A stretch of DNA of 64,000 nt from Lactonifactor sp. BIOML-A5 (GTDB lineage: Bacteria > Bacillota > Clostridia > Lachnospirales > Lachnospiraceae): the NCBI RefSeq assembly GCF_009677585.1, contig NZ_WKYV01000010.1:1-64000 (forward strand), read 5' to 3'. The notes under the pieces were generated by a model. That model saw only the letters and a list, made by a program, of their open reading frames with translations. It was not told where the DNA came from and made no database searches. A program made the position numbers and the translations under genes. Positions 23,895 to 33,538 of this stretch are shown piece after piece (the stretch's first letter is position 1; each line of letters opens with the position of its first letter).

Positions 23895-24689
23895 ATGGGA
23901 CTTTACCAAAACAGAATCGTGATAAAGGTGGGGACTTCCACTCTTACAAATGAAATGGGAAAAAGCGATCTGCGTTCCTTTGACCGGCTCGCATGTGTCC
24001 TGTCTGATATTCAAAATATGGGCTATGAAGTAATTTTGGTATCTTCCGGCGCAATTGCAGTTGGAACAAATAAGCTAAAAATGAAAGAGCATCCTTCCAG
24101 CATGCGGATGAAACAGGCGGCAGCCGCAGTAGGTCAGTGCAGCATTATGCATCTGTATGACAAATTCTTTGGGGATTATGATAAAACAATCGCCCAAATT
24201 CTGCTAAATGCGGAAGATATTGAACAGGAAGAAAAAAAAGAAAACCTGACAAATACCTTTAATGCGCTTCTTGAAATGGGAATTATCCCCGTTGTGAATG
24301 AAAACGACTCCGTAAGCTATACGGAAATTGAGTCCGCCGAAAGATTGTTTGGGGACAATGATATGCTTTCCGCTGTTGTTGCGGTTCTATGCCGGGCAAA
24401 ACAGCTGATTATATTATCCGATATAAATGGTCTGTACGACGCAGATCCCCGCCTTTACCCAAATGCAAAGCTGATAAACCGGATCGAGCAGATTGACGAA
24501 ACCGTATATTGTCTTGCAGGCAGCGCTGGTTCCCGCCGGGGTACAGGCGGTATGCGCACAAAGCTGCAGGCTGCGTCTCTTGCCACAGCTCAGGGCATTG
24601 ATACCATAATTGCCAATGGCAAAAGACCGCAGTCGATATACGATATTGTCAAAGGCGTAAACGCAGGTACGCTATTTGTGGGGAAATAA
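23895..24689 (+). CDS. proB: Glutamate 5-kinase
   Basis: 264 residues; phosphorylates L-glutamate as the first step of proline synthesis. The amino-acid kinase fold is clear: IVIKVGTSTLT (phosphate loop), VSSGAIAVG, NENDSVSY (glutamate binding), LFGDNDMLSA, LSDINGLYDADPR and RRGTGGMRTKLQAA. It lacks the C-terminal PUA domain, as in the short ProB form. ATG 23895 follows GGAG by eight bases. Unusually, proA does not follow; a lipoprotein gene is convergent with an 18-base overlap. A divergent LysR gene may control it. Confidence 0.93.
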   Translation: MGLYQNRIVIKVGTSTLTNEMGKSDLRSFDRLACVLSDIQNMGYEVILVSSGAIAVGTNKLKMKEHPSSMRMKQAAAAVGQCSIMHLYDKFFGDYDKTIAQILLNAEDIEQEEKKENLTNTFNALLEMGIIPVVNENDSVSYTEIESAERLFGDNDMLSAVVAVLCRAKQLIILSDINGLYDADPRLYPNAKLINRIEQIDETVYCLAGSAGSRRGTGGMRTKLQAASLATAQGIDTIIANGKRPQSIYDIVKGVNAGTLFVGK

Positions 24690-25424
24690 TATTTCCTCTC
24701 CCCACTGTTCCATCTTCCTCTCGTACTCTGCTTCCAGATGTTCCAGCCTCTCTTCTACCTCTTGCGAATACTTCTCTGCATTCAGGTTTCCCATCACGGC
24801 ACGGATCAAAGGCTCATCCAGATGGAGCTTCCATTCCCCGTCTTTCTGATAAAGGGTGGCAGTGACCACTTCCGTACGGGTTCCTTCTGCCTGCTCCAGA
24901 TAAGTAAGGACCCTGCCTTTGTCATAGTCTAACTCGGACAGACTGCGTACCAGCTGCCCCAGTCCGGTTCCGTCAACTTTGATCATATCCTCCATTATGT
25001 GAATCGTATAATGCCCCATAACGTCCGTCATATCCGTATTGGTGATCTCCAAATCAATCTCTGCTTTATCGCCCTGCCTTCGTACCTCACCCAGATTCCA
25101 GGACAGGTTTCTGACAACCTCTTCTGCAAACCGCTTATTGGCCTTGTATTTTTTCCCTTTTTTCATCCCCGGCTGCTGCAGCTCGTTAAATATCCGGTAT
25201 TCCCGTTCTGTGGGAATCCCCAGCCAATTTTTATAGGTTTTTACATAATTGTCGGAATATTGGTTACATGTTTTGAAATCCAGCTCCTTTACTGCCTCCA
25301 GGACATTTTCCACTGCATCTGCAGGAGTCCCGGCCTTTGTCACACCGCCTTTTCCTCCGCAGGCAGTCATACACAGGGACAAAATCACAATGGTCAGTAT
25401 TCCTCTGCCGGCTGCTTTTTTCAT
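24672..25424 (-). CDS. Lipoprotein with NTF2/lumazine-like domain
   Basis: 250 residues. Signal with lipobox LCMTAC (C22 lipidated), then GGKGG linker. The mature part begins PADAVENVLEAVKELDFKTC, the usual start of DUF4878/DUF5105-like extracytoplasmic domains, and has a central block with DKAEIDLEITNTDM and a C-terminal coiled, charged segment (VEERLEHLEAEYERKMEQWGEE). Anchored on the outer face of the membrane; function unknown. Its 3' end overlaps proB (convergent). Confidence 0.75.
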   Translation of the reverse strand: MKKAAGRGILTIVILSLCMTACGGKGGVTKAGTPADAVENVLEAVKELDFKTCNQYSDNYVKTYKNWLGIPTEREYRIFNELQQPGMKKGKKYKANKRFAEEVVRNLSWNLGEVRRQGDKAEIDLEITNTDMTDVMGHYTIHIMEDMIKVDGTGLGQLVRSLSELDYDKGRVLTYLEQAEGTRTEVVTATLYQKDGEWKLHLDEPLIRAVMGNLNAEKYSQEVEERLEHLEAEYERKMEQWGEEILFPHK

Positions 25425-25558
25425 GGGCGTTATCCTCCTCTGCTGCTCTTTGTTCTAACTCCCATAGTACCCAGTCCCCTGTGAGGATTCAACAGGGAGA
25501 GCACCATTAGACGGTCAGAAAGCAAAAAAAGGCGCCTCTTTTCGGCAGACAGACGGCA

Positions 25559-26845
25559 TTACTGCTGCACAGGAAACATGGCCGCGAAATAAAACCATCC
25601 GTCCCTGCACTGCAGTGTACTTGTTCCATGATTTTTCTTTATCACTTCTTCCACATTAAGCAGCCCGATTCCATGTCCGGGTCCTTGTTTTCCGGAATTC
25701 ACCACCTTATTTCCCCTTATCTCCACAGGCTCTTTTACCGGGTTTCGGACGGAAAGGATCAGCTGTTCCTCTTCCTGTATCATCTTAAACTGTATCACCT
25801 TTTTTCCGCCTTCCAGCTTTTCACATGCCTCTATGGCATTGTCCAGCAGGTTTACCAGCAGAGTAACCAGGTCCTCATCCTCCATTGTCAGTCCGGAAAG
25901 AGCGTTTACTGCCAAAACCATGGCAATGCCCTTTTCCTCTGCGTACCGGTATTTTTGGTTTAATACTACATTTACCACCGTGTGATTGGCATTTACCGTA
26001 TCTGCGCTCTTCTTAAGGCTACCCGCCAACTTTGCCACATAGCCGGCAGTCTCCTCTTCCTTTCCCTCTGCCAGCAGCCCCTGTATGCAGGTGAGCTGGT
26101 TTTTATAGTCGTGGAGGAATTTTCTCTGCTGCTCATAGCTTCTTCGCATGTTCTGATACACAGCCATCTGGTTCCTGGTCCGCTCCTGGGAAAGCCGCAG
26201 GTTCTGCATCTCCTCTTCCTTTTCCAGGATATCTCCTGTAAAGTACAGGGAAATTGCAAAAAACACCCCAAACCCCATAATTACTACAAGTCTTGCCGCG
26301 GCATTCACTGCGCTGCTGTCCCAGAGCACCATACTGAGAGCCACAGCCACTACCATGCAGCATACTGGCAGATATCCGAAACGAATCCATCCAGCGCCTG
26401 AGCGAAGCCGGCTTCTCCTCCTGCAGCGGAAATGAAACAAAAGCGTAAGTAAAACCAGAACCCCTATGGCCAAAGGCTCTATCATCTGCTCCGGGATCAC
26501 ATGTCCCCAGGGCAGAGCATAGAGCACCGCCCCGGTGAATATCTCCGTCATCCAGAAAACTGCACAGAGCAGCACCGTCAGTACAAAATTCTGCAGAATC
26601 CTGAGCTGATAATAGATCTGTGCCACTATAAAGACAATCAGTATCAGACGCACAGGCTGAAGAATAAAGGGAGGAATCCGGGTAAATGAAATCACCAGAA
26701 ATCCCAGTGTGAACCCCAGCAGGCTTGTGCTGCCGAGCCATTTCACCTTCGGTCTCCGCCTCTTCGTCAGTGTCTCAAAGTAAATCTTGCAGCACAGCCC
26801 CATCAGCAGGGATAATCCAAGGCTTCTCAGCACAGTTCCCATCAC
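25559..26845 (-). CDS. AgrC/GHKL-type sensor histidine kinase
   Basis: 428 residues. The N-terminal half has six to seven membrane helices (1-215), then a coiled linker and a GHKL kinase domain: phospho-acceptor in RKFLHDYKNQLTCIQGLL, N-box LLVNLLDNAIEACEKLE, G-box GHGIGLLNVEEVIKKNHG. This is the AgrC/VirS/BlpH layout that senses secreted peptides. No agrB/agrD or other signal-peptide gene was found nearby. It overlaps the LytTR regulator gene by 4 bases. A short hairpin with T-run (about 25530-25548) downstream may terminate the operon. Confidence 0.88.
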   Translation of the reverse strand: MMGTVLRSLGLSLLMGLCCKIYFETLTKRRRPKVKWLGSTSLLGFTLGFLVISFTRIPPFILQPVRLILIVFIVAQIYYQLRILQNFVLTVLLCAVFWMTEIFTGAVLYALPWGHVIPEQMIEPLAIGVLVLLTLLFHFRCRRRSRLRSGAGWIRFGYLPVCCMVVAVALSMVLWDSSAVNAAARLVVIMGFGVFFAISLYFTGDILEKEEEMQNLRLSQERTRNQMAVYQNMRRSYEQQRKFLHDYKNQLTCIQGLLAEGKEEETAGYVAKLAGSLKKSADTVNANHTVVNVVLNQKYRYAEEKGIAMVLAVNALSGLTMEDEDLVTLLVNLLDNAIEACEKLEGGKKVIQFKMIQEEEQLILSVRNPVKEPVEIRGNKVVNSGKQGPGHGIGLLNVEEVIKKNHGTSTLQCRDGWFYFAAMFPVQQ

Positions 26846-27555
26846 AATGCCCCCTTATAAGCCACAAACGCCTCTTTTACCGCCTGGTATCTGCGGCGGG
26901 GTACGGAAAGCTCTCCTCCCACATCCAGCTCGGCTTTGTAATTGCTGATTCTTTGGATGTGCTTCATATTCACCAAATAACTCTTGTGGATCCGCAGAAA
27001 TCCATGTCCCTCCAGCTTCTTTTCTATGTGATCCAGCTTGTCGTAAATGGTAAGATTTATCAGCTTTGATTCCAGACAGAAAAAGACTGCTTTGTGCTTC
27101 CTGCTCTCAATATATAAAATATTGTCCGTGTACAGCCTCTGTTCCCCCTCCAGAAAGGAGAAGGATACCTGCCGCAGCTGCCGCTTTCTCAGTATGGCAT
27201 CCATACATTCCTCCACTGCGGTGTCCAGGGTATCTTTCAGAATATACCGCACGGCATTTACCTTATAGCCTTCCAGGACATAGTTGAAAAATGCTGTGAC
27301 AAACACAATCTCTGTCCGGGACTGAAAGGCGCGAATCTGCTGGGCCGTCTCAATGCCGTCAATGGCATTCATACTAATGTCCAGAAAAACAATGTCATAT
27401 TGTACAATATTTTCCCTGCGGCTCAGAAAATCCTCCCCGGAGAGAAACCGAGTGATGGCATACTCCAGCTGCCGCTTCTTGAGATACCCTGCCAGAAGCG
27501 TCTGTATTCGGTCTCTGTAATACTTTTCGTCATCACATATAGCAATTTGCAGCAT
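26842..27555 (-). CDS. LytTR-family response regulator (AgrA-like)
   Basis: 237 residues. The receiver domain (1-120) has DDE at 9-11 and the phospho-acceptor in YDIVFLDISMNAIDGIE; the C-terminal LytTR DNA-binding domain has FLRIHKSYLVNMKHIQRI and the usual basic end (VPRRRYQAVKEAFVAY). LytTR regulators bind paired 9-bp repeats; I did not find a convincing pair here. The gene begins 21 bases after the stop of the large RCC1/LRR surface protein gene on the same strand, so they may share transcripts. Confidence 0.9.
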   Translation of the reverse strand: MLQIAICDDEKYYRDRIQTLLAGYLKKRQLEYAITRFLSGEDFLSRRENIVQYDIVFLDISMNAIDGIETAQQIRAFQSRTEIVFVTAFFNYVLEGYKVNAVRYILKDTLDTAVEECMDAILRKRQLRQVSFSFLEGEQRLYTDNILYIESRKHKAVFFCLESKLINLTIYDKLDHIEKKLEGHGFLRIHKSYLVNMKHIQRISNYKAELDVGGELSVPRRRYQAVKEAFVAYKGAL

Positions 27556-27576
27556 AAGAATCTCACTTTCCGTCAG

Positions 27577-30500
27577 TTATCTAATCCAGCGGCCATCGGC
27601 CCCTACATAAGAATTTCCTACCCAGGTGTTAACTGCCATGGCTCCGCTTCCGTTAAAATAATACCAGTCCCTTCCAATCTTCTGCCATCCGGTCTGCATC
27701 GCTCCGCTTCCGCTCAGGTAGTACCAGGTCTTTCCGTCCAGTACCCAGCCCGTCTGCATCGCCCCGCTTCCGTTCAGGTAATACCAGGTTCCTCCGATCC
27801 TCTCCCAGCCGGTCTGCATCGCCCCGCTTCCGTTCAGGTAATACCAGGTTTTTCCAGTCCGCAACCAGCCCGTCTGCATCGCTCCGCTTCCGTTCAGATA
27901 GTACCAGGCGCTGCCGGATTTCACCCACCCGGTCTGCATGATACCCTCCGAATTCAGATAGTACCAGGTTCCTGACGGCCGGATCCAGCCGGTCTTGCGG
28001 TACCCTCCCTCATCGAAATAATACCATTTTCCGTCAATCAGTTCCCACTTGCTTTTTGGATAGCCGCCGTGGGCATAGGCATACCACCATCCCCTGGCAT
28101 CTGACCGCCAAACCCCTGAGATATAGATGGCAAATTCTTTTATCACAGTCCCTGTCCAGCTGCCCTTCCCTGTAATCACAATCTTTCCGGTTCCCGGGTT
28201 CTTATTGTCTCTGTAAGAGAGCGTATAGTCTGTTCCTTCGATCAGTATATTTCCCTCTGCATCTTTTACCGTTACAGACGGCTTTATCTCTTTTCCTGTG
28301 TAGACTGCCTTCTCCGAAGAGGTGACAGACGCCGTGTTCAGCTCCTTAATTTCTCTCTCATGATAGGTGAGATACAGTTCATTATTATAGATATCCAGCG
28401 TCAGCTCTGCCTCAGGAGCATCTGCCTCATATCCCTGGATCGCAATGGCTGCTTCCCTCACCGTCTCACCCGCCGTCCCTTCTCTGGTGACGGAAGGGCT
28501 GATAAATCTGCCGTTTCCATCTACATAGTGCACAGTGTAGGATACTTTATCGGGAAGGATTGTAATAGGATAGGAAGTATTTTGATCTCCATAAAACACC
28601 TGCACGGAGCTTTCTCCGATGGTCCGCGCAGTCACGGCAGCGGTCCATCCCTCCCGGATGACTTCAGAAGCTCCGCTGCTGTACTGCACCGTAAGCTCCA
28701 TACCGGCGGTGTCAGCGTCGTCAAACAGGCGGTATTCCAGCTTATCCGGCAGTTTGCTCACCGATATACTCTCCACCTTAGGTTCTTTGGGTACGAAAGC
28801 AGATCCGCTTTCTTCTGCGATCACCTCCCCTGAGGTCCCGGCAATCCCGGCGACTTCGGCAAGGGGAGCATTCTCAAAGCATTGTTCCCCGAATACGGCA
28901 TTCTCTGAGAGAATTCCCATTCCTTCCAGCGCCGTACAGCCCGCAAAGGCCCGGGCGCCCACGGCGGCTGCGGAATAGGGGATCTCTGTCTGGCCCAGGC
29001 TGACACAGTTAGCAAATGCTTCCTCCCCGATCTCCCTGATTCCTTCCCCCATAGAGAGGACGGCAAGACCGGTACAGTCCGCGAAAGCAGACGCCTCCAC
29101 GGTATGCACCCCGCTTCCTATATAAACCTCTGTCAGATTCGTGCATCCCCGGAAAGCCTGGGATCCTACGGCTATTCCCTCCGCCTCGATCACCAGTGTC
29201 TGTATATTGGTATCCCCCAAAAACGCATTGTCTGCAATCCGGCTCACCGGATATCCCAGAACCTCATGGGGAATGACCAGGTGCTTGGGCGTCTCCTCCA
29301 GCGCATATCCAGTCACTGTAAATGTTCCGTCCCCGTTTGGTATCCCCTTCAGATTCGTTGCCTCATCCCTCAGAATCTGGGCTTTGCACATTTCCAGATA
29401 TTTCTCTACACTATATTTATCGTATATGGTCTGGGCATCTTTCAGTCTCTGTTTGGTGCGGGTATAGCCAGGTTTGTCTACCAGCTTTTGTGTCAGTGTA
29501 ATGTCCCGCTGCAGAGACTTCAGGTACGTCCCGTAGAGGATTTTATATTTTTCTATCTGATCCTCTATGTCATCCGGACACACGCCCTGATTTTTGTATT
29601 CCAGAAACGTAATCTGCTGTCCGGTAATCAGCCTGGCGCGTATACAGTCAGTAAAAGAACGCTGTATTGTGGCTTTTATGGTCTTATCCGCATTGGGAAG
29701 CATAAGGCCCATAATCTCTGCGGTTCCCGCCACAACCAGCTGTGCCACCATAGTTACCGCCTCTTCACCGGCGCTTCCGCTTTTCCAGAAGCGGCTGACC
29801 AAATTTAGCAGTTTTTCATCTGCATGACCGGAGATCCACCCTAAGGCTTTGCCGGAAAAGAACTTCTCCAGAAAGAATGCTGCGGGTGTGTTCTCATTGA
29901 GGCTGATCTCCTTTTCCAGAAGATCCAGTCCCCGGTACAGCTCCGACTGGATGCCATACTGTCTGCATTCTTCCTTTAATTCACCAATCAGCGTCTTATC
30001 CGTCTCAAGGAGAAGAATGCCTGTCACTAAAATATCTCCCACAGACAGGGCCGAATTCAGCTTCTTTAAGTCCTTGCTGATTCTTCCGAAATCACTTTCA
30101 CACTGCTTCAGCAAAGAGATGCACTTCTTCTTTGAGAGATCCGGGACTGCCTGATGGAGCGCATCCGCCCAAAGCTCCACATTAATGGTATCTCCTGCCT
30201 CCAGGATGGCGTTCAAACCCTTCAGTTCCTTCAGCACTTCCCCCGTTTGGCTCTTCAGGCTGTCAAAATAGCGTTCCTTCTCTGACAGGTCACTGATAAA
30301 CTCCTGGGTCTGTTCCTTGAGGAGCTTATCGTAGAGCCGTTCATAGGGGCTGTATGGCAGACCAAGTATATCGCACAGTATTCCCAGATGCTCCTCCAGC
30401 AGAATGCTGGTGCCCCCTTCCTTCAGCGCGTACTGGTATGAAGACAGAAAATTATGCTTGTACACTTCATCCAGGGCGCCGGCTGTAGCGTCCCACATGA

Positions 30501-31791
30501 ACTGCTCCACCTGAGAAACGGAAGTATTGCTCAGATACTGGGGGTATTCTGTAAACAGCTCCAGATCTGTGATCTCCCGGGACGGCTGGGTGTCAGAAAT
30601 GGTGGGATCCGGCCTGTCCAGCATGGTCCCCGGCTCCATATACTTTAGAGGCGTCTCAATGGCCTCTGGAGCGCCGTCCATATTCTTACTGTATTCGTTA
30701 AATCCCCAGACCCAGACACTTCCGTCCTTTTTCACCGCAAAGGAGAAGTCCGAGAGCTTTACGCATTCCACCTCATCCATGATTTTAACAAATTCTGTGG
30801 TGCTTCCCTCCGTTCCATTTCCAAGGGCGCCCCAACTGTCCCCTCCGGTTGTCCACAGGGTACCGTCATTTTTCACCACAGCAGAAAAACCGGTTCCAAA
30901 AGTGTCCGCCATCTTCACGTCTTCCATTACCATAACCGGCTCTGTGGAATTCTCTCTGGTTCCGTTTCCAAACTTGCCCCCGTTTTCTCCCCAGAACCAC
31001 AATGTCCCGTCGGTCTTCAATACGGCAAACGTCCCGTTTTCTCCCACACTCACGTCGGCCACCCCATCCATCACAGGGCTTGGTACCGGGCTGTCCTCTG
31101 TAGTCCCGTCCAGAAGCTGCCCCATGTCATTCCTTCCCCAGATCAGCAAAGTCCCATCGGTTGTTATAGCCGCAAAGTTGCCGCTTCCCATGACTGCTTT
31201 CTGCACATTGTCCAGCAGCTTCACCGGGTGGTATATTTTTTTCTCCTCCGTAATCTCCTTTTCCACAAATATCCCATTGTCATTGGCTCCCCAGAACCAC
31301 AGGCTGCCGTCCTTTTTCACTGCAAAAGACATTAGATTCCCCGTAGATGCCTGCGCCACCTCATCCATCACCTGTACAGGTTCCGCATGATTCCCGTAAG
31401 GCGATTCGATCCCCAGGGTACCGCTCTGGTTATTTCCCCACATCCACAGACTGTCATCTTCCTTTACCGCCAGGCCATTGGTATGGGAAATCACCGCAGA
31501 CACCACATTATCCATAACTTTTTCCGGGGCGGATACATCACTGAAGCTCCCGTTGCCCAGCTGCCCCCAGTTATTGGGCCCCCAGGTCCAGAGACTGTTA
31601 TCCTTTTTCACGATTCCGTGGGCGGCATTTACGCCGCTTCCGCTGTGAGAAACCCTTGTCCTGTAGTCAAGCTCCCTCACCCCTGTATCTGACGGTTTCC
31701 CTTCATTTGCCGCCCTGAGGCTAATCGGCTGGCTCAGGAAAACAGTAAACGCAGTTACACAGGCAATCAGCCTTTTCGCAGTCTTTTTCAT
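27577..31791 (-). CDS. Giant modular surface protein (RCC1, LRR, Ig-like, MucBP-like, CW repeats)
   Basis: 1404 residues. Signal peptide 1-28. Residues about 45-395 are RCC1-type beta-propeller repeats (SLWTWGxNxxGQLGNG). About 410-810 is a mostly helical region without recognised family. About 815-1000 is a BspA-type leucine-rich repeat block (VTGYALEETPKHLVIP, IADNAFLGDTNIQTLVIE). Then come an Ig-like segment, a MucBP-like module (YTVHYVDGNGRFISPSVTRE) and another Ig-like segment, and finally about eight CW wall-binding repeats (GWxxxxGxWYYLNGSGAMQT). GAGGGAGGA precedes the ATG. Only about 40 bases separate a terminator from that ribosome site, so transcription may rely on read-through. A role in adhesion is inference. 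Confidence 0.85.
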   Translation of the reverse strand: MKKTAKRLIACVTAFTVFLSQPISLRAANEGKPSDTGVRELDYRTRVSHSGSGVNAAHGIVKKDNSLWTWGPNNWGQLGNGSFSDVSAPEKVMDNVVSAVISHTNGLAVKEDDSLWMWGNNQSGTLGIESPYGNHAEPVQVMDEVAQASTGNLMSFAVKKDGSLWFWGANDNGIFVEKEITEEKKIYHPVKLLDNVQKAVMGSGNFAAITTDGTLLIWGRNDMGQLLDGTTEDSPVPSPVMDGVADVSVGENGTFAVLKTDGTLWFWGENGGKFGNGTRENSTEPVMVMEDVKMADTFGTGFSAVVKNDGTLWTTGGDSWGALGNGTEGSTTEFVKIMDEVECVKLSDFSFAVKKDGSVWVWGFNEYSKNMDGAPEAIETPLKYMEPGTMLDRPDPTISDTQPSREITDLELFTEYPQYLSNTSVSQVEQFMWDATAGALDEVYKHNFLSSYQYALKEGGTSILLEEHLGILCDILGLPYSPYERLYDKLLKEQTQEFISDLSEKERYFDSLKSQTGEVLKELKGLNAILEAGDTINVELWADALHQAVPDLSKKKCISLLKQCESDFGRISKDLKKLNSALSVGDILVTGILLLETDKTLIGELKEECRQYGIQSELYRGLDLLEKEISLNENTPAAFFLEKFFSGKALGWISGHADEKLLNLVSRFWKSGSAGEEAVTMVAQLVVAGTAEIMGLMLPNADKTIKATIQRSFTDCIRARLITGQQITFLEYKNQGVCPDDIEDQIEKYKILYGTYLKSLQRDITLTQKLVDKPGYTRTKQRLKDAQTIYDKYSVEKYLEMCKAQILRDEATNLKGIPNGDGTFTVTGYALEETPKHLVIPHEVLGYPVSRIADNAFLGDTNIQTLVIEAEGIAVGSQAFRGCTNLTEVYIGSGVHTVEASAFADCTGLAVLSMGEGIREIGEEAFANCVSLGQTEIPYSAAAVGARAFAGCTALEGMGILSENAVFGEQCFENAPLAEVAGIAGTSGEVIAEESGSAFVPKEPKVESISVSKLPDKLEYRLFDDADTAGMELTVQYSSGASEVIREGWTAAVTARTIGESSVQVFYGDQNTSYPITILPDKVSYTVHYVDGNGRFISPSVTREGTAGETVREAAIAIQGYEADAPEAELTLDIYNNELYLTYHEREIKELNTASVTSSEKAVYTGKEIKPSVTVKDAEGNILIEGTDYTLSYRDNKNPGTGKIVITGKGSWTGTVIKEFAIYISGVWRSDARGWWYAYAHGGYPKSKWELIDGKWYYFDEGGYRKTGWIRPSGTWYYLNSEGIMQTGWVKSGSAWYYLNGSGAMQTGWLRTGKTWYYLNGSGAMQTGWERIGGTWYYLNGSGAMQTGWVLDGKTWYYLSGSGAMQTGWQKIGRDWYYFNGSGAMAVNTWVGNSYVGADGRWIR

Positions 31792-31828
31792 GATAAATCC
31801 TCCCTCGTATGTTTATCATTAGGATACT

Positions 31829-31858
31829 AAAAGAAAAAGCCCGGAAATCTCCGGGCTT
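31829..31858 (-). terminator. Terminator after the SPKTG protein gene
   Basis: On the minus strand AGCCCGG-AGATTT-CCGGGCT followed by TTTTCTTTT, 15 bases after the stop codon. It separates the sortase-substrate gene from the giant surface protein gene. Confidence 0.88.
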
Positions 31859-31872
31859 ATAACCTTACCTTC

Positions 31873-32481
31873 TTATGCTTCTTTTCTCTTCCTTGAATAA
31901 GTAACAGCCATTCCGCCCAATGCGATAACAGCTACGATACCAGCCATTCCGAGAACATTGAATTCTCCGGTCTTTGGAGATGTAGCAGAAGAGCTTGCTG
32001 CTTCTGCCGCTTCTTTGTCTACTACGAAAGCTACTGGGGATAAAGAATCGAATGTAGCGGAAATCGTTCCATCACCGGACTTTACATCCTTTGTTATTCT
32101 TTCCCATGCAGACCCATTATAATGCAGAACTGCTACTGTACTTCCGGCTTTCACACCCGGTACCTGGAATGTAATAGTTACAGGGAATGTTGTCCCTTCC
32201 GGAACCGATACTTCCTTAACGTCTACTACCTGCATGCCCTCTTTAAAGTCATCACCCAAAAGTTCCTTAACCTTAGCTTCCGTTTTTACTTCTTCAACCG
32301 CTGCTTTGTATTCTTCCGGAACCTCTTTGATCTCAACTGTTACTGCATTGCCGCTGGCATCAACAGCACTCTCAATCTTGGTTACTACACCGCTTACGCT
32401 TACACTGGGTAAAGCGAACGCAGTTACCGCAGTTGCTACAGTCAGCACTGCTGCGCTTAATAAAGCAATCATTTTTTTCAT
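31873..32481 (-). CDS. Sortase-anchored surface protein with SPKTG sorting signal
   Basis: 202 residues. Signal peptide (MKKMIALLSAAVLTVATAVT...AFA), a beta-rich middle domain (VTITFQVPGVKAGSTVAVLH, NGSAWERITKDVKSGDGTI), then a full wall-sorting signal: SPKTGEFN, hydrophobic helix VLGMAGIVAVIALGGMAVTY and SRKRKEA. The motif (S/N)PxTG is the type used by clostridial class B sortases, and a class B sortase gene lies two genes upstream on the same strand, so this is its likely substrate. Probably an abundant small surface protein; a strong terminator follows. Confidence 0.85.
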   Translation of the reverse strand: MKKMIALLSAAVLTVATAVTAFALPSVSVSGVVTKIESAVDASGNAVTVEIKEVPEEYKAAVEEVKTEAKVKELLGDDFKEGMQVVDVKEVSVPEGTTFPVTITFQVPGVKAGSTVAVLHYNGSAWERITKDVKSGDGTISATFDSLSPVAFVVDKEAAEAASSSATSPKTGEFNVLGMAGIVAVIALGGMAVTYSRKRKEA

Positions 32482-32536
32482 TACTTTTATCCTCCTGTCT
32501 TTTACTCCTCACTTGAAACATGAGTTCATTATAACA

Positions 32537-33538
32537 CTATTGGTCCACTTTGTAAAACATCTCCATCAATAAATCCTTTAATTTTGCCTCGTCGATGATG
32601 TATTCTTCATGCTCTTCCCCGCTGCGGACCTCCCCGGGTACATACTCCGTCTCATCGTAGAGAAGCTGATATTCCGACAGCTGGTTGATCTGGTCCGCGC
32701 TCAGGTCTGTCACCATATAAGAGGACACCAGGGGGTAAAAGGTTTCATAGTAATCCCCGGCCTTGCCTGCTTTTCCTTTCAGAGCTGATATCAGTGCGGG
32801 CAGATACTGTACCTGGCGCTCCATGCGCTCATTGTTGCTGCCTTCTTGGTTCGTATTCCGATAGCGGACATACTTTTCTGCCTGTTCACCAGTGAGAGTG
32901 ATGGTGCTCCCCTCTGTGAAGGCAGGATCAATTCTCGTATAATCTTTTGGAACAGTAATGGTCACACCGCCCACAGCATCGTTGATGGTACTGATAGCCT
33001 CTATGTTCAGGGAAATATAGCCGTCAATGGGCAGATCATACAGCAACTCAGATACTGTTTTTTTCATTGCATAGCAGCTGCTCTGTCCCCCGTTGCCGTA
33101 GGCATACTGAGTGGCTAACTGCGCCTGAACTGTGGTATAGTAATTCCCGTTAGCATCGTAGATATCAACATCCGTCATGGAATCTCTGGATAACTGGAGA
33201 ATCCTGGCCGTCTTGTCCTTTTTATTCAATGACAAGATCATAACACTGTCCGCCTGGCCGGCCTTCCCCGGAGTATCCTGGAGCACAATCTGTTCCTTTT
33301 TATCCACCCCCATAAATAAAATATTTTCTATATCACGGTTATACCGGTACTCCTGCCCCTGATAATACACAGCATCTGCGCTTACCGGGGCAGTGGTCCC
33401 GGCAGTATCTTCACCGGATACTGCATCTCTCTTCTCTTCCATCCTTCCGGCCAGCCAGAAGATCAGGCCGCCTATGATCAGCAGAAGGATAAGAATAAGT
33501 ATAGTCAAAATCACTGTTTTTTTCTTTTTACTGTTCAT
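32537..33538 (-). CDS. LytR-CpsA-Psr (LCP) family wall-polymer ligase
   Basis: 333 residues. Cytoplasmic KKKK start, one membrane helix (TVILTILILILLLIIGGLIFW), then the extracellular LCP domain: ENILFMGVDKKEQ, QADSVMILSLNKKDKTARIL, LSRDSM, DAVGGVTITVP, YVRYRNTNQEGSNNERMERQ. LCP enzymes transfer polyprenyl-linked glycopolymers to peptidoglycan. It overlaps the sortase gene and sits in the cps-type regulatory cluster, so it probably attaches the polysaccharide governed by CpsB/C/D. Confidence 0.9.
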   Translation of the reverse strand: MNSKKKKTVILTILILILLLIIGGLIFWLAGRMEEKRDAVSGEDTAGTTAPVSADAVYYQGQEYRYNRDIENILFMGVDKKEQIVLQDTPGKAGQADSVMILSLNKKDKTARILQLSRDSMTDVDIYDANGNYYTTVQAQLATQYAYGNGGQSSCYAMKKTVSELLYDLPIDGYISLNIEAISTINDAVGGVTITVPKDYTRIDPAFTEGSTITLTGEQAEKYVRYRNTNQEGSNNERMERQVQYLPALISALKGKAGKAGDYYETFYPLVSSYMVTDLSADQINQLSEYQLLYDETEYVPGEVRSGEEHEEYIIDEAKLKDLLMEMFYKVDQ

